The notes under the pieces were generated by a model that had not been told where the DNA came from, did not search any database, and worked only from the letters and a program-made list of their open reading frames with translations. The position numbers and the translations under genes were made by a program. From JAKBEU01 sp036172095 (GTDB lineage: Bacteria > Patescibacteriota > Microgenomatia > UBA1406 > GWC2-37-13), in contig JAVHSH010000014.1 of NCBI GenBank assembly GCA_036172095.1, positions 1 to 16,899 on the forward strand: 16,899 bases of DNA, read 5' to 3'. Below, piece after piece: positions 6,259 through 12,958 of this stretch; position 1 is the first letter of the stretch, and every line of letters begins with the position of its first letter.

Positions 6259-6874
6259 CGGGAAGAATTGTGATTCCGAATGTTTCCTGAACCTGGATAT
6301 CAGGACCATCTGATAGCAATTTTATATATGCTGTGTTATTTATAGCCCCAATATAGGGTATTTGTTTGCTGGTACAGTAAGCCAGATGGACTAGAAGAGT
6401 TCTCATCAATCCTCCATGAGAAACAAGAAGGACTGTCTTTCCTCCGTACTCGACACTCATCTCACGTATAAATGTCAATGCTCTGCTTACTATTTGTTCA
6501 TTCGTCTCCACGTTGGACTCGATTATGTGTGGGTGATCTTTGTAGTCCTCGAGTAGTTTATACAAACGATTATGCGCTTCATCGATAGGCTTTCCTTGAT
6601 AGGTCCCAAAATTCCTTTCTCGCAGCGCTTCCGTAGTCTGAATAGCCAGCTGTCTCTCAATATTTAGTATTTCCGCAGTCCGCTTTGCACGTATGAGGTC
6701 TGAGGTAAAGAAAGCGTCAAAGTGAATTTGCTTTAGCTTTTCCCCCAAATCAAACGCTTGAGCTTCTCCAACCTTATTGAGTGGAATATCAATCTGTCCT
6801 TGGCTTGTTTTTGAAACATTCCAATCAGTTTGACCATGCCGAACTATGTAAATCGTGCACATTTGCGCTGTCAT
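6254..6874 (-). CDS. Histidine phosphatase (phosphoglycerate-mutase-like)
   Basis: A 206-aa enzyme of the histidine phosphatase superfamily. The catalytic motif 'VRHGQTDWN' (11-19) provides the phosphorylated His13 with Arg12. Arg62 in 'SDLIRAKRTAE', Glu86 in 'LRERNFG' and His153 in 'VSHGG' complete the expected pocket. The length fits the cofactor-dependent mutase/broad phosphatase branch (GpmB/CobC-like). The substrate cannot be fixed from sequence; a phosphatase role is more likely than glycolytic mutase. Residue 1 (ATG at 6874) is preferred because the -10 lies 9 nt upstream; residue 5 is a possible alternative start. It heads a minus-strand row with an EamA transporter and a 2H-like gene, and shares an overlapping divergent promoter with the cupin gene. 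Confidence 0.88.
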   Translation of the reverse strand: MTAQMCTIYIVRHGQTDWNVSKTSQGQIDIPLNKVGEAQAFDLGEKLKQIHFDAFFTSDLIRAKRTAEILNIERQLAIQTTEALRERNFGTYQGKPIDEAHNRLYKLLEDYKDHPHIIESNVETNEQIVSRALTFIREMSVEYGGKTVLLVSHGGLMRTLLVHLAYCTSKQIPYIGAINNTAYIKLLSDGPDIQVQETFGITILPV

Positions 6875-6883
6875 TCTATTTCA

Positions 6884-6891
6884 ATTATAAT
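6884..6891. promoter_or_regulatory. Overlapping divergent -10 elements (phosphatase and cupin genes)
   Basis: ATTATAAT reads as TATAAT on both strands: minus 6889-6884, 9 nt before the phosphatase ATG at 6874, and plus 6886-6891, 6 nt before the cupin ATG at 6898. A weak plus-strand -35 (TTGCGC, 6863-6868) has 17-nt spacing. RNA polymerase cannot use both at once. Confidence 0.5.
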
Positions 6892-6897
6892 CGAAGT

Positions 6898-7272
6898 ATG
6901 AAGATAACAGATGTCATCGAAGAACTTAAAAAAAAATATCCTGGAAAGAATATACTATTGAACAATAGACAAAACTGCACTGAAATCCTTTGCGAAATAG
7001 AGCCAACCTCTGCACATCCATCGCATAGTACTGTCATCTCCATCATCGACAAGACGCAACCTCATTATCATAGTGTGGCTGAGGAAATGTACGAAGTCAT
7101 CAAAGGAGTACTCGCTCTCACTGTCGACAAGGAAAAATTTGTATTAAATGTTGGACAGTCTTACACCATTAAGCCAGGTCAAGTGCATGAAGCTGATGGA
7201 AATGAGACATGGATAAAGTGCAGCTCAAAACCTGGATGGAAAAAAAACGATCACCACACGGTAAAAAAATGA
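6898..7272 (+). CDS. Single-domain cupin protein
   Basis: A 124-aa small beta-barrel protein. Both cupin motifs are present: motif 1 'HYHSVAEEMYEVIKG' gives His56, His58 and Glu63 as metal ligands; motif 2 has 'IKPGQVHEADGN' with His97. The full ligand set suggests a metal-binding cupin. Stand-alone cupins include isomerases, dioxygenases and small-molecule sensors, so the reaction is unknown. Upstream in-frame codons back to 6781 run inside the opposing phosphatase gene; the ATG at 6898, 6 nt after a TATAAT, is the natural start. The stop overlaps the start of the L,D-transpeptidase gene (ATGA), so the two products are likely made together; a cell-wall sugar link is possible but unproven. 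Confidence 0.82.
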   Translation: MKITDVIEELKKKYPGKNILLNNRQNCTEILCEIEPTSAHPSHSTVISIIDKTQPHYHSVAEEMYEVIKGVLALTVDKEKFVLNVGQSYTIKPGQVHEADGNETWIKCSSKPGWKKNDHHTVKK

Positions 7273-8486
7273 AGAAATTTTTATTCATTCTTCTTCTCCT
7301 ATCGATTCTAACTATCTTGTACGGATATAAGACATATATTAGCAAGCAAAGGACCGAGATAGAAATAAACAAGGATATAGATAAGGTATTTATGTATTCA
7401 AATTGGGGATACAATACAAAGACATTTGAGGCCATGTACCGAGTACTGATGAAAGAGGTCAACTCGACTTCATATTTACTCTTCCCATTTAAAATCACGT
7501 CGTTCGAGTTGAAACATGATAATATTTTGCGTCTTGCTCAGTCTGGATATGCAACAGAAGTCGCTAAACAAAAGAGCGAGGTTCAAACTCGACTATCCTA
7601 CCTCAGGGATAGAGTAAAAAATAGCAAGTATATCCAACAATCAAGAAAATTGTACTATTTCGACTCATTTGAAATTGTTGCCGTCAATATTTTCGAGAAA
7701 AATAGCGATTTAAATGATTTAAAGAAATTCACAGTTGTTTTGGAGGAAAAGGATGCTGAAATAACAAAAGAAATTGAATCCATCAGAAAAGAATCAATTT
7801 TGAATGAACTTCAAACATATAAACAAACCTGCTTGGCACTAATGACTTATTTCATCGAGAAGAATAGCCCCATAAACGAAGAGCTTGCCCAAAAGTGTAT
7901 CGATGAAGCGGATAATCTTATGGGAAACAGGTATTTGGATAATGGAGCTGATTTCATAGAAACCTTAAGCCGTGAAAGAGTTTTCACTGCGTCACAAAAA
8001 GCAGCTCAAGCTAAGCAGAGACTCATCCGAGCTGAACAGTATGTGCTCTTACTGAAGCAAAAGGAGACTGAACGACTCACCATTGTGCCTCCAGCACCTC
8101 GGCACGAAGGAAAAATTGTCGTTGTCAATATTGGACTGCAGAGACTATATGCTTATGAAGATGGGGCAACACTGTTCTCCACAGCAGTTCCAATTACAAC
8201 AGGTAAACAGGGATTTGAAACGGTACTTGGAGAGTTCGCGATATACCTTAAGGAGGAGCATCATCAGATGCAGTCACCTTTTCCAGGGATTTATTATGAT
8301 GATGTCGTAAACTATTGGATGCCTTTTTACCTTGGTTATGGTCTCCATGATGCACCGTGGAGAAGTGTCTATGGCACTCAGGATTATTCATGGGTAGGAA
8401 GTCATGGTTGTGTAAACATACCCCTTAAGGAGACTTCTATCCTGTATAATTGGGCTGAAGTAGGAACGAGGGTGTTTGTCCTGTAA
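7269..8486 (+). CDS. L,D-transpeptidase (YkuD domain), membrane-anchored
   Basis: A 405-aa protein with one N-terminal membrane segment (about residues 4-22), an outer region of about 250 residues rich in charged helix (30-278), and a C-terminal YkuD domain (about 280-405). The catalytic signature is complete: 'GLHDAPWR' with His360 and 'SHGCVNIP' with His379 and the nucleophile Cys381. Such enzymes form 3-3 peptidoglycan crosslinks or attach proteins to the wall; acting outside the membrane fits the topology. The ATG at 7269 is chosen because it overlaps the cupin stop (ATGA); an earlier in-frame start at 7209 would add 20 polar residues before the membrane segment. The helical middle part has no recognised domain and may be a spacer or partner-binding region. 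Confidence 0.9.
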   Translation: MKKFLFILLLLSILTILYGYKTYISKQRTEIEINKDIDKVFMYSNWGYNTKTFEAMYRVLMKEVNSTSYLLFPFKITSFELKHDNILRLAQSGYATEVAKQKSEVQTRLSYLRDRVKNSKYIQQSRKLYYFDSFEIVAVNIFEKNSDLNDLKKFTVVLEEKDAEITKEIESIRKESILNELQTYKQTCLALMTYFIEKNSPINEELAQKCIDEADNLMGNRYLDNGADFIETLSRERVFTASQKAAQAKQRLIRAEQYVLLLKQKETERLTIVPPAPRHEGKIVVVNIGLQRLYAYEDGATLFSTAVPITTGKQGFETVLGEFAIYLKEEHHQMQSPFPGIYYDDVVNYWMPFYLGYGLHDAPWRSVYGTQDYSWVGSHGCVNIPLKETSILYNWAEVGTRVFVL

Positions 8487-8493
8487 AAAACAG

Positions 8494-8518
8494 AAATTCA
8501 AGCACCAAATTTGAATTT
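8494..8518. promoter_or_regulatory. AT-rich inverted repeat between the transpeptidase gene and obg
   Basis: AAATTCAA (8494-8501) and TTGAATTT (8511-8518) are perfect 8-base inverted arms around a 9-nt loop. No T-run follows, so a terminator is unlikely. It could be an operator or an mRNA hairpin. The 44-nt gap otherwise holds only a poor -10 candidate, TTTACT (8516-8521), 9 nt before the obg ATG. Confidence 0.3.
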
Positions 8519-8530
8519 ACTCCAAACCAT

Positions 8531-9496
8531 ATGCTAATCGACGAGGTCTACATCAATGCTCAGGCAGGAAAAGGCGGCGCTGGTCGAGTGGCTTTTTTTC
8601 CGATGAAGAAAGGTCCTTGCGGTGGCGATGGCGGTAATGGTGGATGCGTAATCGTAAGAGGAAAAAGAGAGATAAAGAATCTAAATCACCTAGCACAAAA
8701 AAAAGAGTTTATTGCCGATGATGGTGAAATGGGTGGGAACTTCCAAAGGACCGGTATGATGGGAAAGGATTCAATAATATATGTTCCACTTCATACAGAG
8801 ATTCAAAATACAGCACTGAAGATCAAATTTGAAATAACTGAATATGATAAAGACTACGTGCTGTGTAGAGGCGGAAAAGGCGGAAGAGGAAATGATCGTT
8901 TCAAGACTTCTACAAACCAAACACCTAAATTCGCTGATCCAGGTTTACCAGGTGAGAGCTTCCATTTCAAAATCATCCTCAAGCTTATTGCCGATGCCGG
9001 GTTTATTGGTTTCCCGAATGCAGGGAAAAGTAGTCTGCTCAACGAAATAACGAATGCAAGAGTAGCCACTGCACCATACCCATTCACGACACTTGAGCCA
9101 AACTTGGGAGCGTTCGAGGAATATATTCTTGCGGATGTTCCGGGACTTATAGAAGGGGCATCTAAAGGAAAGGGGCTTGGTAGCAGATTCCTTAAGCATA
9201 TTGAGAAAGTAAAAGTCCTCTATCATTGCGTCAGTTGCGAAAATGAAAAACCAGAAGAAATATATTCGCTTATTAGAACAGAGCTTGCCCAGGGTAACCC
9301 GGTACTCTCAGAAAAGAAGGAAATAATCCTTTTGACGAAACTTGATTTACTTGAACCAAAAAAAAGAGCACCATTAATAAAAAAACTCTCCAAAAAACTT
9401 GGTCTTCCTGTGCTTGGAGTATCTATCCACGACCTCGATTCTATCGAAGCGTTGAAAAAAAACATTCGCGATAATGTCACTGGAGCAGTGAAATAA
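8531..9496 (+). CDS. obg: Obg-family GTPase (CgtA)
   Basis: Essential GTPase associated with assembly of the large ribosomal subunit. The 321-aa protein has the glycine-rich Obg fold (about 1-157), including 'GPCGGDGGNGG' (28-38) and a second Gly-rich turn near 'GGKGGRGND', then a G domain (about 158-321): G1 'GFPNAGKSS', switch segment 'PYPFTTLEPNLG', G3 'DVPGLIEGASKGKG' and G4 'TKLD'. It lacks the C-terminal extension seen in many homologues. Departures from the usual sequence include 'VPLHT' where VPVGT is common and 'LYHCVSCE' where a HVVD-like strand is expected. It has no clear promoter and may be read from the cupin/transpeptidase transcript. Its end overlaps the convergent dus gene by 20 nt. 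Family identity is certain. Confidence 0.95.
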   Translation: MLIDEVYINAQAGKGGAGRVAFFPMKKGPCGGDGGNGGCVIVRGKREIKNLNHLAQKKEFIADDGEMGGNFQRTGMMGKDSIIYVPLHTEIQNTALKIKFEITEYDKDYVLCRGGKGGRGNDRFKTSTNQTPKFADPGLPGESFHFKIILKLIADAGFIGFPNAGKSSLLNEITNARVATAPYPFTTLEPNLGAFEEYILADVPGLIEGASKGKGLGSRFLKHIEKVKVLYHCVSCENEKPEEIYSLIRTELAQGNPVLSEKKEIILLTKLDLLEPKKRAPLIKKLSKKLGLPVLGVSIHDLDSIEALKKNIRDNVTGAVK

Positions 9497-10481
9497 GATC
9501 TTCAAGAGTAACCACTTTCATCAATTTATCGCGTAGTTTTGCTGAACCATCTACTCCTTTGCAATACCAAGAGAGATGTTTTCTCATTGGACGTAGGTCG
9601 AAGGTAGGTCGATACTTTAGGAATAGTCTTGCATGGTAAATCATCGTTTTTTTCCTTTCCTCAAATGACACATTCTTGTCCAAAAATATCCATGGATTAC
9701 CGAATGCTGCACGAGCTATCAGAACCCCATCAACGCCATATTTTTTTACGATCTCCTCGCCATGTTTTCGACTTCGCACGTCCCCATTCCCCCATAGCTC
9801 TACTTTTGTCCCTTTAGTCAGCACTTTTGCTTCGGCTATCTCATCCCAATTTGCTAAACCACTATATCGAGCATCAAAAGTACGTCCATGAAGTGCTATT
9901 CTCTCCACTCCTGCGTCTATGAGAAAAGGTATAACCTCTTTTACTTGTGTTTGATGATATCCGATTCGTGTTTTTACTGAAATGGAAACATGCTGTCTCT
10001 CTCGACAACTGCTGTTGTTGCTGCCAACGGGACATCTCATGCTTTCAACCATCTGTTTCATATTGAGGGGCAAATCGGTATCTGCCAGTCTCTTTCCATT
10101 TTTCCATTCCTCACGTGCCGCGATGAGCGTCTGTAGTATCTTCTTGGCACGTGGTAGGTCCAAAAGAAGTGCTGCTCCTCCACCTTTTTTTACGATATTT
10201 GTGTCAGGACATCCCATATTGACATCAACTCCAGAAAATCCGAGTTCTGCCGCAATAAAGAATGCATATGAATAAAAATGAGGATGGGGACCAAAAAATT
10301 GAGCAATAATAGGGGTAGTCGTTGCATGCTTATCAAGTGCATGCAATAATGTCTCTCTGCCGCGAAATAATCCCTCAGTCGTAATAAATTCCGTATACAA
10401 TACGTCAGGATGTCCCAGTTCATCAGTGACTTGTCGGAAAGCAGCGTCCGTAACACCATCTACTGGGGCTAGACCAATCAT
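9477..10481 (-). CDS. dus: tRNA-dihydrouridine synthase (DusB-like) with an insertion
   Basis: FMN- and NADPH-dependent enzyme reducing uridines in the tRNA D-loop. The 334-aa protein begins 'MIGLAPVDGVTDAAFR', a typical TIM-barrel start. 'VNMGCPDTNIVKKGGGAAL' holds the catalytic Cys91. Lys170 in 'SVKTRIGY' and His198 in 'ALHGRT' are the expected FMN/RNA contacts, and 'GNGDV' appears later. Between helix and strand at about 124-164 there is an insertion with two further cysteines in 'CPVGSNNSSCRERQ', absent from the family as I know it. The ATG at 10481 overlaps the stop of the membrane-protein gene (ATGA) and is preferred over an in-frame start 39 nt earlier. The end overlaps obg by 20 nt. 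Which uridine it modifies is not known. Confidence 0.9.
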   Translation of the reverse strand: MIGLAPVDGVTDAAFRQVTDELGHPDVLYTEFITTEGLFRGRETLLHALDKHATTTPIIAQFFGPHPHFYSYAFFIAAELGFSGVDVNMGCPDTNIVKKGGGAALLLDLPRAKKILQTLIAAREEWKNGKRLADTDLPLNMKQMVESMRCPVGSNNSSCRERQHVSISVKTRIGYHQTQVKEVIPFLIDAGVERIALHGRTFDARYSGLANWDEIAEAKVLTKGTKVELWGNGDVRSRKHGEEIVKKYGVDGVLIARAAFGNPWIFLDKNVSFEERKKTMIYHARLFLKYRPTFDLRPMRKHLSWYCKGVDGSAKLRDKLMKVVTLEDLISLLQ

Positions 10482-12109
10482 ATGATTTCTTCTTTTCTTT
10501 TTCGTACGAAAGTTATCCACTCCTCAACGACCTCAAAAATAAGCTTGAATGGTGCTTCAATAAGAAAATCGAGAATGAATATCATAAAATTCAGTCGAGC
10601 AAGCCCTCCACTGAAGAATTTGCCTAGGGAGAGTACTGGCATAAAGAAAAAATCGATAATTGGCGAAAATATGCTTTCCTTTTCAGCAAGTCGATATTCA
10701 TTGACAATTTGTTTGACTCTATATGAAAAAAACGATACGAGACTTACGAAGAAAATGAATACCGCGATACTAATCATATTGAATTGAAGGAGTAGTAGGC
10801 CTTCATATATGATTGAGAGTGTAACGATGAATGTGAGCGAATAGAAAATGGTAAAGCCAAAAATGAGTATTGGTTTTTTTTCTGTAGCCTTTTTAGGCAT
10901 GTATGAAATGTTTGTTTCAAAAGAAACGTTCGCGTCTATTATGTCTATTATTCTCTGAAAGATATTTTTTGTATTTTCCTCTCCTGGTATTTTGAATATT
11001 GAGACTATAAGCAGCATGAGAAGTGGTGGAAATAGTGTATTTATTCCTATGGAACGCATATTTACTTCTCCATAGAGCCACTGCGAAACAGGGACTTCAA
11101 GGATAAGTGCAAAAACCATCTTGGTAAGAAACACGTATATGAAGCTTCTAATCGCAAGTGTACGGACACGAGATGTGAGTTGCTGATATTTCTCTCTACA
11201 GGTCTCGTCAACATACTTCCAAAGTGTATTTTTATCACTGAGGATGGTCTGAATTTCCTCTGCCTTATCTTTCATGATGCTGAATAATATGAGGAATGGA
11301 GGAAGTTGTTTTCTGGTGAATCGCGTTAAGCTTTCAACGTATTTATTCTCTATGGTCTCATCAATTTTCTTGAAAATTGCTGGTCCCTTTGCCGCAAATA
11401 CATCCAGCTCTTTTTCTGAATACTGGTGGATTGGTTTATAGAAAGTGATAAAAAGATGGTATCGTTGGTACGGTTGATCGCTCTTCCTGAATGACCGCTC
11501 AAGTGCAGCTAAGAAATATGCATCTTTTTGATCTTCTGAAAGCCCCTCTATTTTTATTTTTTTCCTCAATACCTGGTAAATGAAGAACATATAGCTTGAA
11601 AATCTCTGTGCAGTGTCAGGTGAAAGCCGTTCCTCTATTTCACAGGTCATAAGGTCCATTACAAACTCACTGAGGAAGTGTTGTGTTTCCCCCGATCTGC
11701 CCTTGGCAACCCTTCTCTTTAAGGTAATGTATCTGTCGATGATAAGTTGGATATCTATAAGCTCTTTCCCACCAAGCGAACCATTCGCAAAATAGCGAGC
11801 CCACAGAAGTTCACGAAGGATCTGTTCAGCTTCATGCTTTCCTTCTGGATTAAGCATAAGTCTTCTATTAAGAATTCGTTCAATGGCTGCTCGTCTGATA
11901 AGATGATCTTCCCTATACTCAACGGCATTGCGAATTTTTTCATAAACAAGCGCAAAAAAGGAGACAGCTTGCGATACGGCTATTTTGGATAACTCATCTG
12001 GCTTTGCTCGCTTCTTTATTGCGTACAAGCTCTGAAACAATGCTACCGTATACTGCGATAAAGAAATTGGCTGTGGCTTTTCGACCGTATTGTCCTGAGG
12101 CTCTTCCAT
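10478..12109 (-). CDS. Large membrane protein of unknown function
   Basis: A 543-aa protein I do not recognise. The first 310 residues are mostly soluble, charged and helical, with several Arg/Lys-rich segments. Membrane helices follow at about 321-339, 357-374, 413-436, 443-463 and 507-525, with a further hydrophobic stretch near 484-500. A loop at 375-412 contains an amphipathic helical part. The tail is very basic (534-540, 'FVRKRKE'). No catalytic motif, no signal peptide and no repeat is visible. It is transcribed from an extended -10 promoter 7 nt before its ATG and is coupled to the dus gene through a four-base ATGA overlap, so its expression is tied to tRNA modification. The link may only be positional. 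Probably a lineage-specific CPR protein. Confidence 0.75.
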   Translation of the reverse strand: MEEPQDNTVEKPQPISLSQYTVALFQSLYAIKKRAKPDELSKIAVSQAVSFFALVYEKIRNAVEYREDHLIRRAAIERILNRRLMLNPEGKHEAEQILRELLWARYFANGSLGGKELIDIQLIIDRYITLKRRVAKGRSGETQHFLSEFVMDLMTCEIEERLSPDTAQRFSSYMFFIYQVLRKKIKIEGLSEDQKDAYFLAALERSFRKSDQPYQRYHLFITFYKPIHQYSEKELDVFAAKGPAIFKKIDETIENKYVESLTRFTRKQLPPFLILFSIMKDKAEEIQTILSDKNTLWKYVDETCREKYQQLTSRVRTLAIRSFIYVFLTKMVFALILEVPVSQWLYGEVNMRSIGINTLFPPLLMLLIVSIFKIPGEENTKNIFQRIIDIIDANVSFETNISYMPKKATEKKPILIFGFTIFYSLTFIVTLSIIYEGLLLLQFNMISIAVFIFFVSLVSFFSYRVKQIVNEYRLAEKESIFSPIIDFFFMPVLSLGKFFSGGLARLNFMIFILDFLIEAPFKLIFEVVEEWITFVRKRKEEII

Positions 12110-12116
12110 AGGTTAT

Positions 12117-12126
12117 ATTATATCAA
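12117..12126 (-). promoter_or_regulatory. Extended -10 promoter of the membrane-protein/dus operon
   Basis: TTGATATAAT on the minus strand, ending 7 nt before the ATG at 12109. It is identical to the element at 3799-3808. No good -35 is visible, which suits an extended -10 promoter. Confidence 0.55.
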
Positions 12127-12142
12127 AATACTAGCTTTATTC

Positions 12143-12952
12143 CTAGTGGGCAGGCAAAAACCGATGAATAGATTTTTGGACCTCCTCAAATAGCGAATCA
12201 CTAGTACATATGAGGATAGATGCATCCTTATAGGTTAAAAAATGGGGCGTATGTCCCGACTCTTCCATGATGAGCATGTGAGGAGTCGTATCAACGATTT
12301 CTTTGATGGTTAACGGAGAATGTAGATTTGCCTTAATGAATATGTCGACTGCGCCGGTCGAAATATAGAGTCCGAAAAATCCCGCTGTTATGCGTAGTCT
12401 ATATGCATGGGTTGCAAATTTATTGATGAGCTCCAACTTCCAAGCATCCTCGGGCTTATTCAAAGAACCAGTGTCGATGTCGACAATGGAGGAGGCTATA
12501 GTCGTATGATTGTTCGGTTTTAAGCGTAAATCATTTAAGTATGCTCCACCACCTTTAATAGCGCGAAACATCTGCTTAGAAAGCGGATTATAAACAATGC
12601 TCAGGACGGGACTATACTGTTTAAGGAGAGCGATTTGCGTATAGAATAGAGGAGCTCCAGTTGCATAGTTTTTAGTACCGTCAATCGGGTCGATTGCCCA
12701 GTTATACCCTTCTGAGACTGCAGAATCCCCTTCCTCAACGATAAAACCGGCATCGGGAAGGATAGCTGTGAGACGCTCCCTCAACATGTTTTCCACCTCA
12801 ACGTCAACATTTGTTACGACATCCCGCATATCCTTGTATGTAAGGGATTTTGTATTGGTCCAATTCCCTAAAATATAATCTCCTGCGTTTTGCACAGCAG
12901 GAATACAATATTTCGAAATCCTTTCCAATTCCTCCTGGTTTATATCTGTCAT
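12143..12952 (-). CDS. Inositol-monophosphatase-family phosphatase
   Basis: A 269-aa member of the lithium-sensitive, Mg-dependent phosphatase family (IMPase, CysQ and related). Metal-binding motifs are present: Glu73/Glu74 in 'IVEEGD', and 'WAIDPIDGTKNY' with Asp88 and Asp91. The third metal motif, normally WDxAA near the C-terminal part, reads 'VDTTPH' with Asp221 kept but Trp replaced by Val and the small residues changed. So metal binding may persist while substrate preference may differ. Candidate substrates are inositol phosphate, PAP, or sugar phosphates. The gene follows the phosphohexomutase gene by 6 nt and is surely co-transcribed with it, pointing to sugar-phosphate metabolism. 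Family is firm; the substrate is open. Confidence 0.87.
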   Translation of the reverse strand: MTDINQEELERISKYCIPAVQNAGDYILGNWTNTKSLTYKDMRDVVTNVDVEVENMLRERLTAILPDAGFIVEEGDSAVSEGYNWAIDPIDGTKNYATGAPLFYTQIALLKQYSPVLSIVYNPLSKQMFRAIKGGGAYLNDLRLKPNNHTTIASSIVDIDTGSLNKPEDAWKLELINKFATHAYRLRITAGFFGLYISTGAVDIFIKANLHSPLTIKEIVDTTPHMLIMEESGHTPHFLTYKDASILICTSDSLFEEVQKSIHRFLPAH

Positions 12953-12958
12953 TATTGT

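Noticed and set aside
6781..6897. Longer start for the cupin gene
   Set aside because: The extra codons lie in the opposing phosphatase gene and over the divergent promoter; the ATG at 6898 follows a TATAAT and begins the natural protein.
7209..7268. Longer start for the L,D-transpeptidase
   Set aside because: It adds a polar segment before the membrane anchor and lies within the cupin gene; the ATGA overlap at 7269 is the expected start.
10482..10520. Longer start for Dus
   Set aside because: The conserved barrel begins at the ATG at 10481, which overlaps the upstream stop as ATGA; the extension is basic and unconserved in type.
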